From Anabas testudineus (lineage: Eukaryota; Chordata; Actinopteri; Anabantiformes; Anabantidae), in the NCBI RefSeq assembly GCF_900324465.2, contig NC_046620.1:13133836-13197835 (forward strand): a stretch of 64,000 nucleotides of DNA. The letters run 5' to 3'. The notes under the pieces were generated by a model. The model did not search any database. It was not told where the DNA came from and worked only from the letters and a program-made list of their open reading frames with translations. Made by a program: the position numbers and the translations under genes. Shown here piece by piece: positions 36,396 to 47,382 of the stretch (position 1 is its first letter; each line of letters opens with the position of its first letter).

Positions 36396-38670
36396 CAGCA
36401 GAGGACAGAGGCAACAGGACACAGGCCGACTAAAAATACACAGACTTGAGAGCTGTGAGTGAGAGTGTGGGCCTTGACATGAAAGTCGAGGTATATACGT
36501 GTGCAATTTCTGCCCTTCCACTTCCCTCACAGTTTAGCAGCGAAAACACTCCAATTATCCAGCTGTTTTTTTTGTTTTTGATTTTTTTTTTTTTTCTGTC
36601 AAGACGAAACTGAAGAATGAGAAACACACACACACACATGCGCCAACACAAATTCTGTAATTTGCACCAAGCTGAAACATGGCATTTAATTTCCCCCTTC
36701 CCTCCTTACTTTTAGTTGTGTTTAGCTTTATTCTGGACCAATGCTGCTTTGTCCTGGTTCAGAGAGCAGACCACTGATACTGTATTGATTTTAAACTGCA
36801 GGATGAGTTAGCATAGACCCAAACCTTGCCTTATTTTCCTGCTTTGGTCTTTTGACCAGCTCAATTTACCACCTCTTGCCCCTGAGCTCTAGTTAGACTT
36901 ACCCTCATGCTGTACACATGCAAAAGCTGCACATTAACATGCAACAGTTTTTTTTGTTTTGTTTTGTTTTGATAGCAACCAAAAATGTCAATAGCACTGG
37001 GTTCAAGAGGGGCTGTTTTTAAAATGTGACTGAACAGATTTGGGGTCAAAATGGTGAATTTTTATTTTTATCCTGAGCATTTTTTCCATCCTCAAGGCTT
37101 CTCTTGGAGCATGATAATGCTTTCCAAAGTGATGCATCATCACCCACAGTCCCGAAAGAAGAGGCTGCGTCCCCTTTAAAGCTTCTGTCATAACCTGTGA
37201 CGACCAAAGCTCGAGCTATTCATACCTGTGCGTGCTGGTTTGACATTGAGATACTCTATGAATTCATCATGTGAAGAAAGGGTAACGCTATCCTGACTTT
37301 TTTTTTTTTTTTTTAATATGAAATAAAAGGTGAGGCTGTGAGGACACACTGAAAATGTGTCACAGTTGTGGGAGGCTCAGCTCTAGATGTCCAAGCGCAC
37401 TGTCAAAGAATGTACTCTCTGGTCTAATCTGTATTTTGCTCTTGTAGAATTTAGTGTGAATGTTTGTGTGTGTTTTCAACACGAACCCTACAGTCCTCTT
37501 CAGTCAGAAGCTGTGTCAGTATGAGCTAGTGAACCAGCCTTAAAACTACATACAGTGCATACAGTGACCGAGAGACACATGCTAGAGCTCTCCTTTACAC
37601 AACTGAACAGAAATCAAGATAGAGATATGGAGATATAGCCCTAATCATTTTTATTCAAAGAAAATGTCTTTTAATTTTGTGCAATACTTTCTTTTTCAAT
37701 GCATGTGCATTTTGAATCATTCTATATTGGGAAAAAAAATAATTGATATTGTTTTGATAGTAGAAAACGAGAAAAAAATTCCCCAGAAATGCTTTATTAT
37801 GTCAACAACTTAACATTCCGTTGTTGTAAAATTGTTTAATTTACAGACTTGTTTTATAAGTCTGAGATATTTTTTAATTTGTTCGTTTTTGGGGGGTATT
37901 TTTCCACTTCTCCCTCGACCACTCATACAGGGTCTGTGTTTGGGTATTCCTTGGGCGGTGTTGAGAGGGTTTTCTCTTGCAGTCGCAGCTCAATGATCAG
38001 CTCATTGTGCTATAGCTCGTTCAGCGGCAGCCTCAAAAAAAACTGCTTGTTTTTAACTCATAAGTGGCATTTTATGCATTCGAGCCTGTTCTGTTTTAAG
38101 TGTGAACAGATCTTTCAGCTCTGGAGTGAGCTAATGAGCACTTGGTAGCAACTGTGGGAGGGCGTCTCTCGTTGGCTGGACGGAGCCCCATTCTGCTGCA
38201 GACACTGGATGGAGCTCCCTCATCTGCTGTGATTCGCCTGCACTGAGCAGCCCTGGTGGACTCTGACCGGCTGAGCAGGAAGACAGGAACTCTCATCGGA
38301 GGTCGAGGTTTTGTCTCAGTGGCGGAGGATTAGATGTCACCTCTAACTTTCTGTACACCTCTCCGTACAGGAAGGCTTGTCTTTTTTTTAACCCTAGTAT
38401 ATATGAATCTACAATAATAAAAAATGTGCATATCTGTGTACAGTATGTGTTAATAGTGTGCCTAAATGTACTGTCAACTCTATTTTCATATTTTTCTTTA
38501 ACCTAAAAAGAATCAGAATGTCTTGATCATTTTATGCGATTGAAAGAGACTCTAGGGTGTTGTTTTTTTTTTTGTTTTTGTTTTTTTTGCATCATGCTTA
38601 CCAAACTCTTCTTGTGAGCCATTGTGCTCAGATCAGTATAACACTAATAAAAGGTATCGCAGACTAACTG
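36396..38670 (+). other. snx13: snx13 3' UTR
   Basis: No further coding sequence. AATAAA signals lie at 37322-37327 and 38646-38651; the latter is followed by a GT-rich stretch (GTGTGTATGTTGTCGTCAGTG) typical of a cleavage region, so it is probably the main distal site. Everything from about 37170 onward is repeated in the tandem array downstream. Confidence 0.7.
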
Positions 38671-39357
38671 ACCCACTGTGTGTATGTTGTCGTCAGTGTT
38701 GCTGAGTTAGTAGTAATACTACAAGTGCAGCTGAAGTTTCTATAGCGACTAAATGAACGTGAGACGTTAAAGGTGGTGTCTGGTGCACAGGGACCACAAA
38801 CACAAATAGATCATCTCTGTGCTCTCTGCTACATCCAATTAACTAATGCACCCTAATGTGTAGTAACATGTTTTGTTTTACTTCTGCTGCATTACTACGC
38901 ACAATTTCCAGAAAGTACTTGTTCGTGTTTCTTTCCACTGCAACAGATTTACAATTTTGTTGAGCCCCAACACTTTATACATCATATTTAATAACACACC
39001 AAGAAAAAAAAAGGCGGTCTGGTTTTACTGCTGATACTTTCACAACATTTAATATGTTAGTCCTGCTGAATAAAACTTAATATCACACTCTTTTGTGATA
39101 AAACTAAACGGATGGTTGTCAATGTATTGATCAGCCATTACGGTTAGATATTATCTGAAATACACAGTTACCACCAATTCTTAACATTTCAATGATGGTA
39201 AAAACATTTAAGTGTTATGTCTTTACCTTTTAATTTAAGCAGTCATTAGAGTCCAATATTGCAGGATGCCATCCACACAATCAGCAAAAAAAATAAATTA
39301 TCACGCGTGTGCATGAGAGTCCACGTCTGACGAGTTCGTCCATGAAGCCGAGAATTT

Positions 39358-39713
39358 CTAAACGGATTTGAAGGCGTCTTGCGAATTCTTCACGGGATTC
39401 GCGATGATAACCACTCCCCATGCAGTCAGACCTGAAAGATACGTACAGATACGTGGTGTTTATTACTTAGAATACGACAACAAGCGATGTGAAAAGGAAG
39501 AAAAGACAACTCACATCCAGCAAATGTGATCTGAGCCACTAACCCCGGAGTCATCAGCACTCCTGTTCGCATTATTTTCCGGGCGGCATTGTACACATAA
39601 GCCCCGGATAGCATCAACCCCGCTCCGGAGATGAGCCGGCAGCTCCAGCAGCGTTCTAACAACTGTCTGGATTTCGACTGGAGGGAGTCTGTTTCTCCTG
39701 TGGGCGCCGACAT
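39358..39713 (-). CDS. dmac1: distal membrane arm assembly component 1, copy 1
   Basis: Two exons: 39515-39713 and 39358-39431, with good donor (GGAT|GTGAGT) and acceptor (TTTCAG|GT), 90 codons plus stop. The call rests on LLERCWSCRLISGAGLMLSG, followed by AYVYNAARKIMRTG and, in exon 2, LTAWGVVIIANPVKNSQDAF. These match human DMAC1/TMEM261 (CWSCRVLSGLGLM, YVYWVARKPM, ATWGIVVMADPKGKAYRVV). There are two short membrane segments, about residues 27-43 and 54-77. The protein sits in the mitochondrial inner membrane and is needed to assemble the distal part of the complex I membrane arm (family knowledge). It is convergent with snx13 and head to head with a btd fragment. A likely - strand ATTAAA signal lies at 39229-39234. 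Confidence 0.85.
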
Positions 39714-40137
39714 AGTTCGTTAGTGTTTGCTAAAGCTAATACACTCCCCGGTTTCTCGAAATAATTCAAACAAGTCTTTAAATCAAACGCAAAGTGTAAA
39801 ACAGAGTCACATTGCTCATCCTGTCGGTGGAAAGGTCAGCTTTGGAAAGTAATTCCGGGTCACGTGAGTGAATGTTTCCTGTACACTTTTCAAAATAAAA
39901 GTTTCATTTAAAAGACGCATCCCGGTGTTCTTCACAATGTGCAAAAATAAGATAGACACGAATAAAAGAACAAAAACAACATTTCGATGGGGGTGATGCG
40001 GGTACTGCGACCACGTGGAGCCAAACACAACACTGTTTCGCAATAGGGAGCTTGTTATTGACCAGATCAGCTGATCACTTGTTTGCTGTGATGTGAACCT
40101 GGGGTTACAGGTTTTACAGTCTCTCGGGGAAGACGCT
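39714..40137. promoter_or_regulatory. divergent dmac1/btd promoter, copy 1
   Basis: Only 424 bp separate the dmac1 start codon (- strand) from the btd start codon (+ strand). No TATA box was recognised near either start. E-boxes are present at 39859-39868 (GTCACGTGAG, one base from the CLEAR/USF form) and 40011-40018 (CCACGTGG). A GATCAGCTGATC palindrome lies near 40062. Confidence 0.55.
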
Positions 40138-40811
40138 ATGTTTTTGTTGGTCGCCGCTCTTGTTGGTTTGTCTTTCTGGTTGGCCTGTGGTCAAACACAG
40201 CCGGCTGTGGACTCGTATGTTGCCGCAGTGTACGAGCACCGCTTGATCTTGAATCCGGAGCCTCGCGTCCCCCTGTCCCGCTCCGCAGCCCTGCAGCACA
40301 TGCACAAAAACCTGGACGTGTACGAGGAGCAGGCAGCCCTGGCTGCACAGCAGGTACAGACGAGCCTTTTAGTTTCAACGTGTATTTTGTATGTAAACTA
40401 TATTCCATAATGATTGTTGAAATAACTTACTATGCTCCAAAGTCCACCTGCTGCCTTTTTATAGGAGATCATTACCTGCCAGCCATTACTAAAGGCAAAC
40501 CACCTTAATTAATCTATTGCTGTGAAGTGATTGGAGACATAAACAAAAAGGCTTCATTTAAATGTTCTCTTGGTTGCATTCAGTGCAGCAGGAACCTAAC
40601 TTCACTATTTAAAGGGTCCAAGACTAATTAAGTCTTCAAAAATTGGTTTGGTCAGTTCTGTATTCTGCCCTCATCTTCTCTCGGTCAGGGCGCTCAGATC
40701 CTGGTGTTTCCTGAGGATGGCCTTCAGGGTATCAACTTCAGCCGTTCGTCCATCAATGGATACCTGGAAACTATTCCTGACCCCCAGCAGGAGAGCTGGA
40801 ATCCCCTTTAA
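40138..40811 (+). pseudogene. btd: btd 5' fragment fused to snx13 3' UTR, copy 1
   Basis: Exon 1 (40138-40353) and the first part of exon 2 (from 40689) of biotinidase, intact and in frame, with normal splice sites. At about 40804 the sequence switches to snx13 3' UTR, which supplies a stop within three codons (TAA 40809-40811). An mRNA would encode 112 residues: signal peptide, N-terminal strand region and the FPEDG block with catalytic Glu81, but neither the catalytic Lys nor the Cys. It cannot be an active biotinidase. It has its own promoter, one intron and a downstream AATAAA (40953-40958), so transcription is quite possible. Confidence 0.85.
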
Positions 40812-42984
40812 CGCTACTGTCATAACCTGTGACGACCAAAGCTCGAGCTATTCATACCTGTGCGTGCTGGTTTGACATTGAGATACTCTATGAATTCATC
40901 ATGTGAAGAAAGGGTAACGCTATCCTGACTTTTTTTTTTTTTTTTAATATGAAATAAAAGGTTGAGGCTGTGAGGACACACTGAAAATGTGTCACAGTTG
41001 TGGGAGGCTCAGCTCTAGATGTCCAAGCGCACTGTTAAAGAATGTACTCTCTGGTCTAATCTGTATTTTGCTCTTGTAGAATTTAGTGTGAATGTTTGTG
41101 TGTGTTTTCAACACGAACCCTACAGTCCTCTTCAGTCAGAAGCTGTGTCAGTATGAGCTAGTGAACCAGCCTTAAAACTACATACAGTGCATACAGTGAC
41201 CGAGAGACACATGCTAGAGCTCTCCTTTACACAACTGAACAGAAATCAAGATAGAGATATGGAGATATAGCCCTAATCATTTTTATTCAAAGAAAATGTC
41301 TTTTAATTTTGTGCAATACTTTCTTTTTCAATGCATGTGCATTTTGAATCATTCTATATTGGGAAAAAAAATAATTGATATTGTTTTGATAGTAGAAAAC
41401 GAGAAAAAAATTCCCCAGAAATGCTTTATTATGTCAACAACTCAACATTCCGTTGTTGTAAAATTGTTTAATTTACAGACTTGTTTTATAAGTCTGAGAT
41501 ATTTTTTAATTTGTTCGTTTTTGGGGGGTATTTTTCCACTTCTCCCTCGACCACTCATACAGGGTCTGTGTTTGGGTATTCCTTGGGCGGTGTTGGGAGG
41601 GTTTTCTCTTGCAGTCGCAGCTCAATGATCAGCTCATTGTGCTATAGCTCGTTCAGCGGCGGCCTCAAAAAAAACTGCTTGTTTTTAACTCATAAGTGGC
41701 ATTTTATGCATTCGAGCCTGTTCTGTTTTAAGTGTGAACAGATCTTTCAGCTCTGAAGTGAGCTAATGAGCACTTGGTAGCAACTGTGGGAGGGCCTCTC
41801 TCGTTGGCTGGACGGAGCCCCGTTCTGCTGCAGTCACTGGATGGAGCTCCCTCATCTGCTGTGATTCGCCTGCACTGAGCAGCCCTGGTGGACTCTGACC
41901 GGCTGAGCAGGAAGACAGGAACTCTCATCGGAGGTCGAGGTTTTGTCTCAGTGGCGGAGGATTAGATGTCACCTCTAACTTTCTGTACACCTCTCCGTAC
42001 AGGAAGGCTTGTCTTTTTTTTTAACCCTAGTATATATGAATCTACAATAATAAAAAATGTGCATATCTGTGTACAGTATGTGTTAATAGTGTGCCTAAAT
42101 GTACTGTCAACTCTATTTTCATATTTTTCTTTAACCTAAAAAGAATCAGAATGTCTTGATCATTTTATGCGATTGAAAAAGACTCTAGGGTGTTTTTTTT
42201 TTTTGTTTGTTTTTTTGCATCATGCTTACCAAACTCTTCTTGTGAGCCATTGTGCTCAGATCAGTATAACACTAATAAAAGGTATCGCAGACTAACTGAC
42301 CCACAGTGTGTATGTTGTCGTCAGTGTTGCTGAGTTAGTAGTAATACTACAGGTGCAGCTGAAGTTTCTATAGCGACTACATGAACGTGAGACGTTAAAG
42401 GTGGTGTCTGGTGCACAGGGACCACAAACACAAATAGATCATCTCTATGCTCTCTGCTACATCCAATTAACTAATGCACCCTAATGTGTAGTAACATGTT
42501 TTGTTTTACTTCTGCTGCATTACTACGCACAATTTCCAGAAAGTACTTGTTCGTGTTTCTTTCCACTGCAACAGATTTACAATTTTGTTGAGCCCCAACA
42601 CTTTATACATCATATTTAATAACACACCAAGAAAAAAAAGGCGGTCTGGTTTTACTGCTGATACTTTCACAACATTTAATATGTTAGTCCTGCTGAATAA
42701 AACTTAATATCACACTCTTTTGTGATAAAACTAAACGGATGGTTGTCAATGTATTGATCAGCCATTACTGTTAGATATTATCTGAAATACACAGTTACCA
42801 CCAATTCTTAACATTTCAATGATGGTAAAAACATTTAAGTGTTATGTCTTTACCTTTTAATTTAAGCAGTCATTAGAGTCCAATATTGCAGGACGCCATC
42901 CACACAATCAGCAAAAAAAATAAATTATCACGCGTGTGCATGAGAGTCCACGTCTGACGAGTTCGTCCATGAAGCCGAGAATTT

Positions 42985-43340
42985 CTAAACGGATTTGAAG
43001 GCGTCTTGCGAATTCTTCACGGGATTCGCGATGACAACCACTCCCCATGCAGTCAGACCTGAAAGATACGTACAGATACGTGGTGTTTATTACTTAGAAT
43101 ACGACAACAAGCGATGTGAAAAGGAAGAAAAGACAACTCACATCCAGCAAATGTGATCTGAGCCACTAACCCCGGAGTCATCAGCACTCCTGTTCGCATT
43201 ATTTTCCGGGCGGCATTGTACACATAAGCCCCGGATAGCATCAACCCCGCTCCGGAGATGAGCCGGCAGCTCCAGCAGCGTTCTAACAACTGTCTGGATT
43301 TCGACTGGAGGGAGTCTGTTTCTCCTGTGGGCGCTGACAT
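42985..43340 (-). CDS. dmac1: distal membrane arm assembly component 1, copy 2
   Basis: Exons 43142-43340 and 42985-43058, 90 codons plus stop, with the same splice sites as copy 1. Exon 1 encodes the same residues as copy 1; exon 2 differs at one residue (VVI instead of VII in the second membrane segment). The frame is intact, so the gene should be functional if transcribed. Role and family evidence are as for copy 1: the CWSC motif, the GLMLSGAYVYNAARK block and the WGVV-containing second helix. Confidence 0.85.
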
Positions 43341-43764
43341 AGTTCGTTAGTGTTTGCTAAAGCTAATACACTTCCCGGTTTCTGGAAATAATTCAAACAA
43401 GTCTTTAAATCAAACGCAAAGTGTAAAACAGAGTCACATTGCTCATCCTGTCGGTGGAAAGGTCAGCTTTGGAAAGTAATTCCGGGTCACGTGAGTGAAT
43501 GTTTCCTGTACACTTTTCAAAATAAAAGTTTCATTTAAAAGACGCATCCCGGTGTTCTTCACAATGTGCAAAAATAAGATAGACACGAATAAAAGAACAA
43601 AAACAACATTTCGATGGGGGTGATGCGGGTACTGCGACCACGTGGAGCCAGACACAACACTGTTTCGCAATAGGGAGCTTGTTATTGACCAGATCAGCTG
43701 ATCACTTGTTTGCTGTGATGTGAACCTGGGGTTACAGGTTTTACAGTCTCTCGGGGAAGACGCT
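43341..43764. promoter_or_regulatory. divergent dmac1/btd promoter, copy 2
   Basis: Same length and layout as copy 1 (424 bp between start codons). Both CACGTG E-boxes are kept (near 43486-43495 and 43638-43645). It differs from copy 1 at only a few bases. Confidence 0.5.
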
Positions 43765-44438
43765 ATGTTTTTGTTGGTCGCCGCTCTTGTTGGTTTGTCT
43801 TTCTGGTTGGCCTGTGGTCAAACACAGCCGGCTGTGGACTCGTATGTTGCCGCAGTGTACGAGCACCGCTTGATCTTGAATCCGGAGCCTCGCGTCCCCC
43901 TGTCCCGCTCCGCAGCCCTGCAGCACATGCACAAAAACCTGGACGTGTACGAGGAGCAGGCAGCCCTGGCTGCACAGCAGGTACAGACGAGCCTTTTAGT
44001 TTCAACGTGTATTTTGTATGTAAACTATATTCCATAATGATTGTTGAAATAACTTACTATGCTCCAAAGTCCACCTGCTGCCTTTTTATAGGAGATCATT
44101 ACCTGCCAGCCATTACTAAAGGCAAACCACCTTAATTAATCTATTGCTGTGAAGTGATTGGAGACATAAACAAAAAGGCTTCATTTAAATGTTCTCTTGG
44201 TTGCATTCAGTGCAGCAGGAACCTAACTTCACTATTTAAAGGGTCCAAGACTAATTAAGTCTTCAAAAATTGGTTTGGTCATTTCTGTATTCTGCCCTCA
44301 TCTTCTCTCGGTCAGGGCGCTCAGATCCTGGTGTTTCCTGAGGATGGCCTTCAGGGTATCAACTTCAGCCGTTCGTCCATCAATGGATACCTGGAAACTA
44401 TTCCTGACCCCCAGCAGGAGAGCTGGAATCCCCTTTAA
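43765..44438 (+). pseudogene. btd: btd 5' fragment fused to snx13 3' UTR, copy 2
   Basis: Exon 1 43765-43980 and truncated exon 2 44316-44438, ending in the same TAA three codons after the junction. The encoded 112 residues match those of copy 1. The next AATAAA is at 44576-44581. As the stop would lie in the last exon, the mRNA should escape nonsense-mediated decay. Confidence 0.85.
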
Positions 44439-46602
44439 CGCTACTGTCATAACCTGTGACGACCAAAGCTCAAGCTATTCATACCTGTGCGTGCTGGTTT
44501 GACATTGAGATACTCTATGAATTCATCATGTGAAGAAAGGGTAACGCTATCCTGACTTTTTTTTTTTTAATATGAAATAAAAGGTGAGGCTTTGAGGACA
44601 CACTGAAAATGTGTCACAGTTGTGGGAGGCTCAGCTCTAGATGTCCAAGCGCACTGTCAAAGAATGTACTCTCTGGTCTAATCTGTATTTTGCTCTTGTA
44701 GAATTTAGTGTGAATGTTTGTGTGTGTTTTCAACACGAACCCTACAGTCCTCTTCAGTCAGAAGCTGTGTCAGTATGAGCTAGTGAACCAGCCTTAAAAC
44801 TACATACAGTGCATACAGTGACCGAGAGACACATGCTAGAGCTCTCCTTTACACAACTGAACAGAAATCAAGATAGAGATATGGAGATATAGCCCTAATC
44901 ATTTTTATTCAAAGAAAATGTCTTTTAATTTTGTGCAATACTTTCTTTTTCAATGCATGTGCATTTTGAATCATTCTATATTGGGAAAAAAAATAATTGA
45001 TATTGTTTTGATAGTAGAAAACGAGAAAAAAATTCCCCAGAAATGCTTTATTATGTCAACAACTTAACATTCCGTTGTTGTAAAATTGTTTAATTTACAG
45101 ACTTGTTTTATAAGTCTGAGATATTTTTTAATTTGTTCGTTTTTGGGGGGTATTTTTCCACTTCTCCCTCGACCACTCATACAGGGTCTGTGTTTGGGTA
45201 TTCCTTGGGCGGTGTGGGAGGGTTTTCTCTTGCAGTCGCAGCTCAATGATCAGCTCATTGTGCTATAGCTCGTTCAGCGGCAGCCTAAAAAAAAACTGCT
45301 TGTTTTTAACTCATAAGTGGCATTTTATGCATTCAGGCCTGTTCTGTTTTAAGTGTGAACAGATCTTTCAGCTCTGAAGTGAGCTAATGAGCACTTGGTA
45401 GCAACTGTGGGAGGGCCTCTCTCGTTGGCTGGACGGAGCCCCGTTCTGCTGCAGTCACTGGATGGAGCTCCCTCATCTGCTGTGATTCGCCTGCACTGAG
45501 CAGCCCTGGTGGACTCTGACCGGCTGAGCAGGAAGACAGGAACTCTCATCGGAGGTCGAGGTTTTGTCTCAGTGGCGGAGGATTAGATGTCACCTCTAAC
45601 TTTCTGTACACCTCTCCGTACAGGAAGGCTTGTCTTTTTTTTAACCCTAGTATATATGAATCTACAATAATAAAAAATGTGCATATCTGTGTACAGTATG
45701 TGTTAATAGTGTGCCTAAATGTACTGTCAACTCTATTTTCATATTTTTCTTTAACCTAAAAAGAATCAGAATGTCTTGATCATTTTATGCGATTGAAAAA
45801 GACTCTAGGGTGTTTTTTTTTTTTTGTTGTTGTTTTTTTTTGCATCATGCTTACCAAACTCTTCTTGTGAGCCATTGTGCTCAGATCAGTATAACACTAA
45901 TAAAAGGTATCGCAGACTAACTGACCCACAGTGTGTATGTTGTCGTCAGTGTTGCTGAGTTAGTAGTAATACTACAAGTGCAGCTGAAGTTTCTATAGCG
46001 ACTACATGAACGTGAGACGTTAAAGGTGGTGTCTGGTGCACAGGGACCACAAACACAAATAGATCATCTCTGTGCTCTCTGCTACATCCAATTAACTAAT
46101 GCACCCTAATGTGTAGTAACATGTTTTGTTTTACTTCTGCTGCATTACTACGCACAATTTCCAGAAAGTACTTGTTCGTGTTTCTTTCCACTGCAACAGA
46201 TTTACAATGAGCCCCAACACTTTATACATCATATTTAATAACACACCAAGAAAAAAAAGGCGGTCTGGTTTTACTGCTGATACTTTCACAACATTGAATA
46301 TGTTAGTCCTGCTGAATAAAACTTAATATCACACTCTTTTGTGATAAAACTAAACGGATGGTTGTCAATGTATTGATCAGCCATTACTGTTAGATATTAT
46401 CTGAAATACACAGTTACCACCAATTCTTAACATTTCAATGATGGTAAAAACATTTAAGTGTTATGTCTTTACCTTTTAATTTAAGCAGTCATTAGAGTCC
46501 AATATTGCAGGACGCCATCCACACAATCAGCAAAAAACTAAATTATCATGCGTGTGCATGGGAGTCCACGTCTGACGAGTTCGTCCATGAAGCCGAGAAT
46601 TC

Positions 46603-46958
46603 CTAAACGGATTTGAAGGCGTCTTGCGAATTTTTAACGGGATTCGCGATGACAACCATTCCCCATGCAGTCAGACCTGAAAGATACGTACAGATACGTG
46701 GTGTTTATTACTTTAAATACGACAACAAGGGATGTGAAAAGGAAGAAAAGACAACTCACATCCAGCAAATGTGATCTGAGCCACTAACCCCGGAGTCATC
46801 AGCACTCCTGTTCGCATTATTTTCCGGGCGGCATTGAACACATAAGCCCCGGATAGCATCAACCCCGCTCCGGAGATGAGCCGGCAGCTCCAGCAGCTTT
46901 CTAACAACTGTCTGGATTTCGACTGGAGGGAGTCTGTTTCTCCTGTGGGCGCCGACAT
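46603..46958 (-). CDS. dmac1: distal membrane arm assembly component 1, copy 3
   Basis: Exons 46760-46958 and 46603-46676, 90 codons plus stop. It differs from copies 1 and 2 at several residues: LLESCWSC instead of LLERCWSC, GAYVFNAARK instead of GAYVYNAARK, and WGMVVIAN instead of WGVV(I/V)IAN. The CWSC motif, both membrane segments and the splice sites are intact. This copy is head to head with the only complete btd gene. Which copy kept the ancestral residues cannot be told without an outgroup. Confidence 0.85.
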
Positions 46959-47382
46959 AGTTCGTTAGTGTTTGCTAAAGCTAATACACTTCCCGGTTTC
47001 TTGAAATAATTCAAACAAGTCTTTAAATCAAACGCAAAGTGTAAAACAGAGTCACATTGCTCATCCTGTCGGTGGAAAGGTCAGCTTTGGAAAGTAATTC
47101 CGGGTCACGTGAGTGAATGTTTCCTGTACACTTTTCAAAATAAAAGTTTCATTTAAAAGACGCATCCCGGTGTTCTTCACAATGTGCAAAAATAAGATAG
47201 ACACGAATAAAAGAACAAAAACAACATTTCGATGGGGCTGATGCGGGTACTGCGACCACGTGGAGCCAGACACAACACTGTTTCGCAATAGGGAGCTTGT
47301 TATTGACCAGATCAGCTGATCACTTGTTTGCTGTGATGTGAACCTGGGGTTACAGGTTTTACAGTCTCTCGGGGAAGACGCT
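46959..47382. promoter_or_regulatory. divergent dmac1/btd promoter, copy 3
   Basis: 424 bp between start codons, with both CACGTG E-boxes kept (near 47104-47113 and 47256-47263). This is the only copy that drives a complete btd. Confidence 0.5.

Noticed and set aside
37849-38148. 99-codon open frame in the snx13 3' UTR that recurs in the array
   Set aside because: It recurs only because the UTR is duplicated, is broken or shifted in the other copies, and has no domain.
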